Of a stretch of DNA of 34,017 nucleotides, positions 15,569 through 24,085 are shown piece after piece (within the stretch, counting starts at the first letter, position 1; every line of letters begins with the position of its first letter). A program made the position numbers and the translations under genes. The stretch covers positions 1 through 34,017 of the forward strand of contig JAPCJU010000002.1 of the NCBI GenBank assembly GCA_027886795.1, in the 5' to 3' direction. The notes under the pieces are model-generated. The model was not told the DNA's origin, made no database searches, and saw only the letters and a list, made by a program, of their open reading frames with translations. The DNA is from Nitrososphaerota archaeon. GTDB taxonomy: Archaea; Thermoproteota; Nitrososphaeria; Nitrososphaerales; CADDZS01.

Positions 15569-16330
15569 TTGGGAGACAAGAGTTCAATAGAGTGGACGGA
15601 TGCTTCTTGGAATCCCACTACAGGCTGCTCGAAAGTATCCCCAGGTTGCAAAAATTGCTATGCAGAGCGATTGGCTCACCGATTAGAAAAGATGGGCAAC
15701 CCAAAATACGTTAACGGGTTCAAGTTTACGGTTCAGCCGGATGCCCTAGATCTTCCTCTTCATTGGAAGGAACCTAGGAAGATCTTTGTCAACAGCATGT
15801 CCGATTTGTTTCACGAAAGGATGCCATTCAGCTACCTTCTGAAATGTTTTGAAGTGATGCGCAAAGCTGACTGGCACATTTACCAAATTCTTACTAAGCG
15901 TCCCGAGAGGATGCAAGAGTTCGTTGAATCTTATGGCGATGTTCCTGATCATATATGGTTAGGAACATCTTGTGAAATGTCGCTTTACAAAACGCGAATT
16001 GACACACTTCGGAATGTAGAAGTCAAGACTCGATTTGTGAGCTTCGAACCACTTTTGGGGCCTATCGGTAATGTTGACCTGACTGGAATATCCTGGGCGA
16101 TTGTCGGCGGGGAGAGCGGTCCCAAGCATCGACCAATTTTGGTGGATTGGATCAGAGAAGTTAGAGATCAGTGTCGAAAACAGAAGGTGGCATTCTTCTT
16201 TAAACAATGGGGAGGACGCACTCCAAAAGCGGGAGGAAGAATGCTGGACGGGCGAACATGGGATGAATACCCCGGCTATGTTCCAAATTATACCCGTAGA
16301 CCAATTCAGATGCTCGTTGTGAATCGTTAG
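15569..16330 (+). CDS. Phage Gp37/Gp68-family (DUF5131) three-Cys-motif protein
   Basis: A 253-aa protein of the phage Gp37/Gp68 family. The N terminus is diagnostic: SIEWTDASWNPTTGCSKVSPG then CKNCYAE, giving C20, C27 and C30, a C-x6-C-x2-C cluster that resembles a modified radical SAM site. Other family blocks are FVNSMSDLFHE, ILTKRPERM, WLGTSCE, RFVSFEPLLGPI, WAIVGGESGPKHRP and FFFKQWGG. The start is TTG 15569 with GGGAGG upstream. It follows the TcmP-like gene by 51 nt. The family is widespread in phages and islands but its reaction is unknown; with TcmP it is thought to work as a pair. Here an SplB-like radical SAM enzyme is a third member. Confidence 0.85.
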   Translation: MGDKSSIEWTDASWNPTTGCSKVSPGCKNCYAERLAHRLEKMGNPKYVNGFKFTVQPDALDLPLHWKEPRKIFVNSMSDLFHERMPFSYLLKCFEVMRKADWHIYQILTKRPERMQEFVESYGDVPDHIWLGTSCEMSLYKTRIDTLRNVEVKTRFVSFEPLLGPIGNVDLTGISWAIVGGESGPKHRPILVDWIREVRDQCRKQKVAFFFKQWGGRTPKAGGRMLDGRTWDEYPGYVPNYTRRPIQMLVVNR

Positions 16331-16494
16331 GGCGTCGAGAAGCTATTTTTGGGCGCATTTTAAATCGGTTTACTCAAAAGTATAATATGTGATACCCACT
16401 TAAGCTCCGACTGAACATTTGCCCATGATATGGAGCAATTTTCAATTTCACAAATTCATTAGCTGAAAACTAGACCGGGTTGGTTCTTCCCTGT

Positions 16495-16508
16495 GGGTCT
16501 TAAGACCC
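16495..16508. repeat. Perfect 14-bp palindrome at the helicase 3' end
   Basis: GGGTCTTAAGACCC is a complete palindrome. It contains the TAA that ends the frameshifted helicase reading frame. It could be a regulator site or form a small hairpin. No long T-run follows on either strand, so a terminator role is unproven. Confidence 0.5.
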
Positions 16509-18982
16509 TTCAATACTTACTGCGGGGGATTCGTGTGAAGTGACGTAGTTTTCTATCTCGGTAATGAAGCGCGATTTCATTCTTTTCGATGTGAAAAGAA
16601 ATATTTCCTTCTTGCACCTTGTTAGTCCTACGTAGAAGGGCGACGTTCTTCTTCAGTTTTATCATCTCTATGACTCCTGATGATGTCGAGGGCCTCGTGG
16701 TCCGTAAACTCGGACGGAAATCCCCTGATTCTCTCCACGCATCCCAACAATATCACGCGGTCAGCCTGTAGCCCTTTGGCTCCGTGTAAACTCTCGAACG
16801 TAGCTTTGCTCCGAGGCATTTCCTGGTTGAGCAAATCAAGCTCCTCGTGATATCTGTGCAAGACTAAGATTCTCTCCTTGTTCCACCAGAACTCGGCATT
16901 TTTGGATTCCAGATTCGTAATTAGCTCATTTGCCTTCCTGCGCTCCCATTGGTCATATTCTTGATCCTGCAAATCATCAGGCATTTCGTAGAGATGGATT
17001 GGGCACTCGATGTCAGAATGCGCGACGACTTGCTTTTGCCGTTTGAACTTGTTTCTCTCAATCACGCTGTTGGATGCCTCGACAACATTCTTCGGGCAGC
17101 GGTAGCTCGTCGAGACTAGGCTTGTTTCGCAAAAAGGAAAACGCTGTTCGAAATCGATGAGATTGTAAGGGTTAGAGCCGGCAAAAGAGTAGATGTTCTG
17201 CCAATCGTCCCCAACACAGAAGAGTTTGGCGGACCCTTTATCCCTTACAAGACTCTGTATTAATTCGAGTTGCGCATCAGTGATGTCTTGGAACTCATCG
17301 ACCAGAATATGCGAATACTTTTCCTTCCATTCTCGAAATGCTGGACCATCGGCCTTAGCAACATTGAGTGCCTCGTTGATCATGTCATCAAAATCGATCA
17401 TATTCTCCGCTTTTAGAAAAGAATCGTATTTTCTCCAAATCCGGATGATAACAGGTATAAACGCTATCTGTTTCGGCGAAAGCTCCTCATCCGGCGAGGT
17501 CATCATCGACTCGAGATCTTCTATCACTTTGCGATTTGATTTTGCCCTGCCGATGAAGTCACCCGCCAGCTTTTCCATCGGATCGAAGCTCGGGATCAAT
17601 GCATTGACTTTTTCAACGATCTCTTTGTGACTTCGCTCTCTGAATCTAACTCCTCTCGATTGCAGTTGGCTCTTGAGAGAAGCAATAAGGTACCTTCCGT
17701 GTTGAGAACCTTTGGTTTCGATGAGTTCTCGCCGGTGAATTTGGAATTGTCGGCGTTTCCACCTCATTCGCTCCCTGTACTCTAATGTTGGATTGCCCGG
17801 ATAGTGTCTCGATTCAAAATAGTCAGGAACCTTTCCCTCGGTACTGATAGCCCAATGCTCGATATACAACTTGTAATCGGGGAGGGTGAAATCCGGTTTG
17901 TACTCTCCGTATTCAGGGTCTTTGTCTGCCCAGGTCGCGGGTTCCTCGTAGAGGTAGTTGATTTCATTGAGGAAGAGGAAATTTGCGATATCTCGTTCAG
18001 CTACCGATCTGACTTCCTCGCTTGACTTCAGCGTTTTGTATTTCTGGTTTCTTAGGTACTCGTAGTATTTTTCTTTGTCTTCAAAGCTCTTTGGTTTCTG
18101 CTTGTTTGAAGCCAACTCTTTCGCATAAACCCACAAGAAGACTGAGAATTCTGGGTCGCGCATGCGCAGTTCATCTAAGCAACGTTGAATGAATCTCCTT
18201 TTTGCAATTCTATTGCATGCTTTGTGGTATCCAAGAGAATGCGTGCTCACCGAATTTCCAAGCGAATGCACGGTTCTGATGTCGATATTCGCGATTTGGA
18301 ACTTGTTACGGAGCTGCTCTTTCATCGCCACTACACCGGCTTTCCCGAACGACAAGGCTAGAATTCTCTCGGACGGAACCCCACTTCGCCTCAGATAGGC
18401 AATCCTGGAGGCTAGGACGGTTGTCTTCCCTGATCCAGCTGCTGCAACTACGAGATTGTAATCGTCGTTTTTGATTACAGCCTCGATTTGCTGTTTGTCC
18501 AATCGTGTGTCCATTCCTTCGAAAAATGTGGAATGTTCCTGAGACTTCCTCTTGATGTATTCCTCAACGTATGAGTTGAGAAAGGCCTTCAATTTCTCTA
18601 TCCTATTTTGTAAGGACTTGACTGATTCCTCGTATGTCGGCAGAATATGGGTCGAGGATTGAAGAAGTTTCTTTGCGTCTTCACTGGTTTTTTCAAGAGA
18701 TTGGGAGATAAAGACCCTAGACTTCTTGCCGAAATAATCGCCGGAGGAATTGTAAGAATTGATTTCTTTCTCGATTGCACTTACTTCGGCATCGAGTTTT
18801 CTCATGGCTTGAGCGACTAGAGCTTCTGTTCGGGCTTGTTCTGCTTGTGCGGCCTTAATCGCATTACTTCGTCGATTCTCAGTGGTGTGACGCCAAACAA
18901 CTACCAGAATTAACGCCAAGATTAATACAAAAAGAGAGACGAATCCCACATCGATAGCAAGGCTGCTAAGGAGAAGGCTCAA
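16500..18982 (-). CDS. Membrane-anchored HelD/UvrD-like helicase, interrupted by a -1 frameshift
   Basis: Superfamily 1 helicase like DNA helicase IV. It has an N-terminal transmembrane segment (residues 9-30), a coiled coil (about 35-145), a Q-motif (LDKQQIEAV), Walker A AAGSGKT (181-187), a KPDFTLPDYKLYIEHW insert typical of the HelD group, motif II VDEFQD, GDDWQNIYSF, and LHGAKGLQAD. The track ORF stops at 16628 after EEERRPST. In the -1 frame from 16637 the sequence continues FYVGLTRCKKEIFLF and on for 45 codons to TAA 16500-16502. That is the missing motif VI, so a single-base change or sequencing error near 16635-16645 breaks the gene. Unless corrected, motif VI is lost and activity is doubtful. 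TTG 18982 has a TAATTAT box about 30 nt upstream. Confidence 0.8.
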
Positions 18983-19124
18983 CTGAAAGCTTCATACTCG
19001 ATTTTGTAATGGCATAATTACAGTTTTTGAAGTCGCAATTCATTTTTATCGTTCCGAAGGACAGTAGATCCAACCGTGCAACCTGTTGTATGTTCGCTTT
19101 ATGAATGAAAATCACAGGCATGCC

Positions 19125-19140
19125 TTACATCCTGATGTAA
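19125..19140. promoter_or_regulatory. Inverted repeat in the gap upstream of the helicase gene
   Basis: TTACATC-CT-GATGTAA is a perfect 7-bp inverted repeat with a 2-nt centre; an ATGTAA half-site follows near 19155. It sits in the 297-nt space between two minus-strand genes, about 145 nt upstream of the HelD-like start, and may bind a dimeric regulator. The rest of this gap is AT-rich with a pyrimidine run (tagttcccccctcctttt) just beyond the ATPase gene end. Nothing else was recognised. Confidence 0.4.
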
Positions 19141-19279
19141 AATTGCTTCAAATCATGTAAAAGTCCAGCTTTGAAAAACAAAAGGCTGACGTTCAAGCTC
19201 AGACGAGTTGACACTAACACTCGATAATTTCTAGTTCCCCCCTCCTTTTAGCAGCTAGGGAATACATACGGCCAGAGTT

Positions 19280-20464
19280 CTATTGATTCTTGAGGTACTC
19301 AGCAAAGAGTGGATGGAATATGCTGTACTTTCCTCGGTCAGATCGAATCAAGAGCTCCTCATCCTCCAGCCTGGCGAAGAGCCGCGACGCTCCTTTGAAT
19401 TGACTGAAAGCGCCGGGCGAGACCAATTTGGAGTCTTTCTTTGCGATCTCAATTAGCAGTTTTCTCTCGGTTGGCGAAGCGTGTTGGAACTTTTGCGCGA
19501 AGATTTGCCGTCCAAGTAGAGCCTCTATCCTTGGCCAATTCTGCGCGAAGGACTCAACCTCTACTGACTTCACTTGTCCGAGCATGTTCAATAGCTCGTG
19601 CATTGTGAACATCAGCAAGTATGGATGACCGCCTGTCTTCTCCAAAATCGCCCTAATTGTTTCGTCGCTCACTCTTACATTACTGGCGACAGATTTCAAA
19701 CGTATCTCTACAGCCTCTTTCGCGTCTTCAAAGGCGAACATGTTCAGGTCTATCGGCCTGAAGAACCGCCCAAGCGGCTCTGCAACTTCGGCTATATCGG
19801 TAAAAAGGAGGGTGGGGGCTGTGATGATCAATGAATAATTGCACTTGCGATTCACCAATTCCTGAAAAGTAGTTCTGAGTGTTAGGTATGCTGACTCCTC
19901 CTTGTGTAACGGAAAGTAATGCAGGTCGTCAAGCATGATGAAAGCGATTTGCGTTCCGGATGGTTCGAGATGCTTATTCCACAGTACTTGGAGGGCGTCC
20001 AACAGTCTCGGTTTTCGTTCCTCACGTTTTCTTGTTGCCCCGACCGGGCCCAAGTTAAGACTTATTTCCCATTTTCCGAGTTCCGCTTTGATCTTCTTCG
20101 TTATTTTGCCTGAGGATGTTAGATTCGATGGGATGTCCTGAAGAAAGTCAGAGGTGAACCTCTCCCAATTTTGGCATGATTCGGGAGACAACGCGAAATA
20201 GATGCAAACGCACTTTATCTCCTTCTGAAGGTCTTCGATGACCACTTGTCTGAATTTGTAAAGAACGGACGTCTTCCCTTGTCCCCATGATCCGAGTATT
20301 GCGTAGTTTACAGGTGTAGGTATCTTCAGCCTCCCGGAGTTGATGGCCATACGCCTGAAATCTCTCAACTCTATTTTTCTGTCTGCGAAGTATTCGGGCT
20401 GTGCGGGTTGTTGCGGGGAAAATGGGTTCAAATTGTCATTCTTGTCATGATTGTCATTTGGCAT
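19280..20464 (-). CDS. AAA/STAND-type ATPase with C-terminal winged helix
   Basis: ATP-binding protein of 394 aa from ATG 20464. This start is preferred to GTG 20473 because GAGGTG lies about 8 nt before it. Walker A is LGSWGQGKTS and Walker B is AFIMLDDLHYF. A TAPTLL segment suggests sensor 1, and GGHPYLLMFTMHELL is the archaeal-ATPase sensor 2-like helix. The C terminus (ASPTERKLLIEIAKKD to KYSIFHPLFAEYLKNQ) looks like a winged helix. This plan is shared by archaeal ATPases and Orc/Cdc6-like or element-borne initiators. The first residues (NDNHDKNDN) are encoded by a 27-bp triple repeat that recurs near the upstream gene start. The zinc-finger gene ends 5 nt before the ATG. Role in replication, segregation or defence is open. 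Confidence 0.75.
   Translation of the reverse strand: MPNDNHDKNDNLNPFSPQQPAQPEYFADRKIELRDFRRMAINSGRLKIPTPVNYAILGSWGQGKTSVLYKFRQVVIEDLQKEIKCVCIYFALSPESCQNWERFTSDFLQDIPSNLTSSGKITKKIKAELGKWEISLNLGPVGATRKREERKPRLLDALQVLWNKHLEPSGTQIAFIMLDDLHYFPLHKEESAYLTLRTTFQELVNRKCNYSLIITAPTLLFTDIAEVAEPLGRFFRPIDLNMFAFEDAKEAVEIRLKSVASNVRVSDETIRAILEKTGGHPYLLMFTMHELLNMLGQVKSVEVESFAQNWPRIEALLGRQIFAQKFQHASPTERKLLIEIAKKDSKLVSPGAFSQFKGASRLFARLEDEELLIRSDRGKYSIFHPLFAEYLKNQ
20433..20459. repeat. Three tandem 9-bp TTGTCATnn repeats, copy A
   Basis: TTGTCATTC, TTGTCATGA and TTGTCATTT lie end to end inside the first codons of the ATPase gene. Copy B, at 20603-20629, matches it except for the first base and the base at position 9. 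The 9-bp period resembles iterons or tandem operator sites. Confidence 0.6.
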
Positions 20465-20469
20465 CCTAG

Positions 20470-20604
20470 TCACACCTCGTTGAGTCTATATCGCTGAATC
20501 TTGGCGATGCCGCGACAGGTTCTATGTATCAACCTGCCTCCATAGTAGACTCCTTCACCAGGGTACACCTTGCGCCCACAAATTGCACAAGTTTTGTAAC
20601 CCAT
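20470..20604 (-). CDS. Zinc-finger microprotein (44 aa)
   Basis: The real gene is taken as ATG 20604 (MGYKTCAICG) to TGA 20470-20472, because the longer track ORF adds a non-coding-looking N terminus that runs through the repeat block. The 44-aa product has CAICG, then IHRTCRG, giving CxxC and HxxxC, one zinc site. A basic tail (IAKIQRYRLNEV) follows. It looks like a small archaeal DNA- or protein-binding zinc finger. A TATA-like TTAAAAA lies about 25 nt upstream, so it is probably leaderless. It ends 5 nt before the ATPase ATG and its last codons carry that gene's ribosome site, so the two are co-translated. It may be a cofactor or regulator of the ATPase. Confidence 0.65.
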   Translation of the reverse strand: MGYKTCAICGRKVYPGEGVYYGGRLIHRTCRGIAKIQRYRLNEV

Positions 20605-20629
20605 GTCATTATTGTCATGATTGTCATTT
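20603..20629. repeat. Three 9-bp TTGTCATnn repeats, copy B
   Basis: ATGTCATTA, TTGTCATGA and TTGTCATTT overlap the start codon of the zinc-finger gene and run toward its TATA-like box. This position would let a bound protein block transcription. Copy A is 170 bp away within the ATPase gene. Confidence 0.6.
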
Positions 20630-20633
20630 TTAA
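20625..20633 (-). promoter_or_regulatory. TATA-like box for zinc-finger/ATPase operon
   Basis: On the minus strand the sequence reads CTTAAAAATG, about 25 nt before ATG 20604, as expected for a leaderless archaeal transcript. It overlaps the right edge of repeat copy B. Confidence 0.45.
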
Positions 20634-20754
20634 GGACACTGAGGGCAGCGGAAAACTGAGGAGAGAAGATGTACGCCAACCGGGACACAATCGTCACGGC
20701 CGGGATTGTCCCAGGAAGAAAAAGTCCCTGAGGGCACAAACCAATATTGAGGAA

Positions 20755-21510
20755 CTAGAGTGCTAGGACTTTTCCTATCGGACACTTTGAGACTTTTGGA
20801 TTCGCGGGCTCTCCGTCCTTACTGATAAATCCTGCTCGGTAAGCTACTGTCGAAGACATCACAGCCGAATTTTCGTCGTCTTTCATAGCATAAAGAGAAT
20901 AGTACAGCTCTTTGCTTTTGTCCGGAAAATCGCAGTAGTAGTAGATCCTCTTTTCGCCTCCACGTATTATTGAGAGAAGCATCAGATTGAGTGCGCCTTT
21001 CATAGCATCCTTCTGGTGTACGATTCTTATTGCGCCATCCAATCTCTCCTTCAATGAGCTCCCCTCAATATTTCCCAAAAGAAATGTGAAAACCTCGCTA
21101 TCATTCAACTTTGAGACGTCCTTTACTCCTGCCTCATCTTTGAGTTTGTATTTGTCAACTTGCCCGTTATGTGTCAAGTAAACAAGCTCATCACCTATTT
21201 GCACAAAGAAGGGATGCGAGTCGAACGGTCCACGCAATGGTTCTCCTTGTGCAGCGAGCCTTGCATGAGAAAGTCCCGTCAATCGATTATCACCTTGTTC
21301 AAAGAATTCAGGAGCATTTGAATCATCAAAAATTGGAGTGGTCGTTCGGAAGTACTCCTGACAGCTATCAGAGTACCACACACCTCCCCATCCACTGTCA
21401 TGATTGCCTTTGTTGTTACGAAAGTCATCGCTTTCGGCGGCAGAAATAAGCGCCTTTTGAAGAGATGATGCGAACTCTGGGGAACCGTTCACCGCGAACA
21501 TCCTACACAT
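20755..21510 (-). CDS. Class II glutamine amidotransferase-like protein (YafJ-type)
   Basis: A 251-aa N-terminal-nucleophile hydrolase. The protein starts MCRMFAVNG, so Cys2 becomes the nucleophile after Met removal. HDSGWGGVWYSD matches the family's HxDGxG-like block, LTGLSHARLAAQG the arginine-containing glutamine site, and PFFVQIGDELVYLTHNGQVD the NG motif. The YAMKDDENSAVMSSTVAYR segment completes the fold. No synthase domain is attached, as in the YafJ/DUG3 group, which act as stand-alone amidotransferases or gamma-glutamyl peptidases. It lies upstream of the zinc-finger/ATPase genes on the same strand, with 150 nt between, and may or may not share their transcript. The substrate is unknown. 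Confidence 0.8.
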   Translation of the reverse strand: MCRMFAVNGSPEFASSLQKALISAAESDDFRNNKGNHDSGWGGVWYSDSCQEYFRTTTPIFDDSNAPEFFEQGDNRLTGLSHARLAAQGEPLRGPFDSHPFFVQIGDELVYLTHNGQVDKYKLKDEAGVKDVSKLNDSEVFTFLLGNIEGSSLKERLDGAIRIVHQKDAMKGALNLMLLSIIRGGEKRIYYYCDFPDKSKELYYSLYAMKDDENSAVMSSTVAYRAGFISKDGEPANPKVSKCPIGKVLAL

Positions 21511-21656
21511 TCTGGTCTCAGGAATCAGGATTGGTCTTGAAGTTATAGCAATTTCATGTATTCCGAGGCAGAAAACTTCACATGTCTTTGCTGACTCACG
21601 AACCTATCGATCCCCGCGAGATCTTCTATTCCCGAGTCTTGCGACAGCTGCGAAAC

Positions 21657-22292
21657 TCAGTTCCGGATGTTTACCTGCATTACTGATTCAAAGTCTCTCG
21701 GTTTAACTTTTTGAGGTTTCAAGAGCAAGAATCCCCTCGGAGTGGCATAGATAATCGGATCGTGAGCCTTGACAAGACTCATGAAGACGTCCATGTGTCC
21801 TGACCTCAGCATTTCCATTACATTGTAAGCGCAGATTCCCTTGGCATAAAACGAAAACTTTGTGTGTAGCGCCTTCTCGTAAGCTATCATCTCCTCCACC
21901 TTGTTGTGCTGGAAAAAACAGGACATTTCTGCAGCAGCTCTCAATCCAGAAAGGCCTCGCTCTTTACAGGTGTCGACGAGACTTGCGAATTTACCTATGA
22001 TGGCGGGGATGTTGAGTTCTCCGTTTACGATGTAAACATCGTCGTAGTTGGCAATCGTCAATCTTTGGTTTCCCTTTACAGTATTAGCCTCCAAACCAAA
22101 TTCTATCATCTCGCCACGAATCTGCTCGGGGCTTTCCTCTGAACACACGTAGGCTAGGCCCTGATAATTCTGACCAAATTTCAGATGGCTGAAAAGAAGT
22201 TCGCGTTTAGACTCTTGGTTATCGTAGAAGAGGACAGCGTGTGTCCCAGCATCAAACTCCTTCAGAAAGTCAGTAACTTCCTGGTTCAGCAT
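21657..22292 (-). CDS. MEDS-domain (DcmR-like sensory) protein
   Basis: A protein of 211 aa from ATG 22292 (MLNQEVTDFLKEFDAGTHA). This start is chosen because the MEDS domain begins there; the 62 extra codons of the track ORF look non-coding. The domain shows GTHAVLFYDNQESKRELLF, GLAYVCSEESPEQIRGEMIEFG and an AEMSCFFQHNKVEEMIAYE block. This is the MEDS pattern (methanogen/methylotroph DcmR sensor), a RecA/KaiC-like fold lacking a clear P-loop. Such proteins are numerous in archaea as presumed ligand sensors, often fused to HTH or kinase domains. None is fused here. No operon partner is evident. Confidence 0.75.
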   Translation of the reverse strand: MLNQEVTDFLKEFDAGTHAVLFYDNQESKRELLFSHLKFGQNYQGLAYVCSEESPEQIRGEMIEFGLEANTVKGNQRLTIANYDDVYIVNGELNIPAIIGKFASLVDTCKERGLSGLRAAAEMSCFFQHNKVEEMIAYEKALHTKFSFYAKGICAYNVMEMLRSGHMDVFMSLVKAHDPIIYATPRGFLLLKPQKVKPRDFESVMQVNIRN

Positions 22293-22974
22293 CTTGAAAC
22301 CGTAATTATATCTGATCCGTTCTATTTTGCCTTGAGGATTCCAGCTCTGAATTTGGAATAATTTTCTTTCAAAATTACAAACTTTCCCAATCAGGAAAAA
22401 GTGTGCTGGCACTGGTTGCAGATTTTTCCCCACAGGGGAGCGGTCGATATTGCATCCCTTGGGCATAAACACGTGCAACAGCCCGTCTCAGCTGTAGACG
22501 ATTCGTTAGGAAAGTCGCTGCATTTTTCACACATAGAGAGCGATTAGCCTGCCTTGAATATTCATAACGAACTTCGCAGGAGAAGACGATACTTGCCGGT
22601 TCACAGATATCGGCCAATCAAAGTCCATTGAAATGTCAAGAGAGGTTTCAGTCCAGAAACTGCATGGTTTCATAAATTTTGGGCATATTTCCCAGAGTTG
22701 CTTCCTCAATGTCCAGTGGCTTGCAAGGCTCACTATACATAACGGTCAAGGATGAGATTCAGGCTTTCCAGCTATTTCCAGGACTCGGCAAACCCCAAGT
22801 CTTTCCCAGCAATCGAGAGACTAATCAGGCAGCAGCTCATTCTGAATGCTGGAGGTCGACGTTCGAGAATCTTCCTGTCAGAATCGAGTAGATTATCACA
22901 GTGGATCGGCGAAGATTTGGGATAAGAAAATCAGATTTATATTCGAGGACTAAAAAACTCCGAAGCAGACTACA
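22293..22974. other. Gene-poor 682-nt region
   Basis: No firm gene. The minus-strand frame before the MEDS gene stays open to 22478 but looks non-coding. A 30-codon minus-strand ORF (22648-22740; MYSEPCKPLD, then IEEATLGNMPKIYETMQFLD) has coding-like composition and may be the tail of a decayed gene or a microprotein. The right end has the TATA-like box of the next operon. Nothing else was recognised. Confidence 0.4.
22936..22943 (+). promoter_or_regulatory. TATA-like box of the nucleotide/base-repair operon
   Basis: TTTATATT lies about 35 nt before GTG 22975, giving a leader of roughly ten nucleotides. It is the only clear promoter before the five closely spaced plus-strand genes. Confidence 0.55.
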
Positions 22975-23646
22975 GTGCCTATAGTACTATTGGTCGACGG
23001 GTCCGATATCAGCAGTGAGGCTGAAAAACTTCTTCAGGAAAGCGGAACCTCTTTCCTTACCGTAAAACCTGACGGTTTAGCAGTGAAATCCACGATGCCA
23101 CTACTTCTTGCGGGAAGAAAGCGATACAGTGGTCTCGATGGAATAAGGAAATTTCTGTCGGAGTCTAATACAGACGATGCAAAGAGTGACGCAAGAATAA
23201 CAAGAACTCTAGCGGTCCTCAGAGAACTCGGCATCAGCAGGGACATGAGCTCGTTCCAACATCGTCTGAAACTGCAGAAGGTGATCTATCTTTTGCAGCA
23301 GTATGGTCTGCAAACCCGGTGGGGATTTAATTGGTACCTACGAGGCCCGTATTCTCCCGAACTTGCTCACGCGTTGTATGAATCCCAAAGAGAGGAAGTT
23401 CACAACTTTCAGCTGGGCGATCGCGATAGGAAATCAATCGAGACGCTCGAGAAGTATGTGGATGTGGCGAAATCGACTCCTTCAGAGCTTGAGGCGGCGT
23501 CGGCAATTTTGTACATTAGGAGAGCCAAGAACGGATTGATACGCAGCATTTCTGATCTGGCATCAGAAGTTATTGAACAGAAGCCGCATCTCTCCCCTGT
23601 TCTTGTTAGAAAGCTTGCAAAGAAGCTCTGTCCTGATTTGGATTGA
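22975..23646 (+). CDS. Degenerate glutaredoxin-like domain fused to YwgA/SocA-like domain
   Basis: A 223-aa two-part protein. Residues 1-65 have glutaredoxin-like strands and end (IVLLVDGSDISSEAEKLLQE, MPLLLAGRKRYSGLDGIRKFL), but the CxxC site is replaced by DISS, so it cannot be a redox enzyme. From about residue 90 the KLQKVIYLLQQYGLQTRWGF and WYLRGPYSPELAHALYE blocks match the YwgA/Panacea-like family (KLQK, then GPYS). That family is linked to proteolysis adaptors, antitoxins and unknown archaeal proteins. The start is GTG 22975, first gene of a tight five-gene operon, 24 nt before the deoxyribosyltransferase-like gene. The fusion suggests a binding or regulatory partner for that pathway; the role is inference. 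Confidence 0.6.
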   Translation: MPIVLLVDGSDISSEAEKLLQESGTSFLTVKPDGLAVKSTMPLLLAGRKRYSGLDGIRKFLSESNTDDAKSDARITRTLAVLRELGISRDMSSFQHRLKLQKVIYLLQQYGLQTRWGFNWYLRGPYSPELAHALYESQREEVHNFQLGDRDRKSIETLEKYVDVAKSTPSELEAASAILYIRRAKNGLIRSISDLASEVIEQKPHLSPVLVRKLAKKLCPDLD

Positions 23647-23670
23647 GCCCTTAAATTTTCTAGAAGTGAC

Positions 23671-24081
23671 TTGAGTAAGATAATTGTTCTTTGCGGTTCA
23701 ATGAGATTTCTTCCAAAGTTCTTCGAATGGAAGAAACTTCTGGAGAACTCAGGCTGCAAAGTTCTAACTCCGACTCTTGTTAATCTACGATCGACATATC
23801 CAAGGCAACGCGATCGACTAAGAGTCAAACGTGCAGAGAATCTGAAACATTTCAGGAGGATAAAGAAAGCAGATTTACTTCTGATTCTGAATTACTCCGA
23901 TGGCAAATCTGAGGGGTACATTGGTGGTTCTACCTTTGCAGAAATCGCCATCGCCTTCTATCTAGGAAAGCCGGTGTACTTAGTCAACCCTATTCCAAGG
24001 AAAACGCCATTCGCTGAAGAGTTGAAAGCATGGGGAGTTCAGATTTGGCGTAATTTTAAATCCAGCCATCTAGCTCGATAG
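23671..24081 (+). CDS. Nucleoside 2-deoxyribosyltransferase-like protein
   Basis: A 136-aa Rossmann-like protein. It starts KIIVLCGSMRFLPKFFEWKK (from TTG 23671), continues with KHFRRIKKADLLLILNY, and has GYIGGSTFAEIAIAFYLGKP followed by VYLVN. This pattern, with Ser-Met-Arg near the start, Asp in ADLLL, and Glu in TFAEI, is typical of the nucleoside 2-deoxyribosyltransferase superfamily. Members cleave or transfer deoxyribose at the base, and relatives are DNA-nucleotide hydrolases (Rcl/DNPH1). It sits 24 nt after the Grx/YwgA-like gene and 4 nt before the FAD gene. Substrate could be a normal, damaged or modified nucleotide; the glycosylase and thymidylate kinase further on suggest the last two. 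Confidence 0.7.
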   Translation: MSKIIVLCGSMRFLPKFFEWKKLLENSGCKVLTPTLVNLRSTYPRQRDRLRVKRAENLKHFRRIKKADLLLILNYSDGKSEGYIGGSTFAEIAIAFYLGKPVYLVNPIPRKTPFAEELKAWGVQIWRNFKSSHLAR

Positions 24082-24085
24082 CTCG

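Noticed and set aside
16637-16645. Programmed -1 slippery site at the helicase frameshift
   Set aside because: No X-XXY-YYZ heptamer or clear downstream stem was seen, so a mutation or sequence error is more likely.
20605-20739. N-terminal extension of the zinc-finger ORF
   Set aside because: It spans the promoter and repeat block and looks non-coding; MGYKTCAICG is the likely start.
22375-22891. Three overlapping ORFs in the gap before the Grx/YwgA gene
   Set aside because: They have no motif, no ribosome site and unlike composition. Only a 30-codon minus-strand frame looks somewhat coding.
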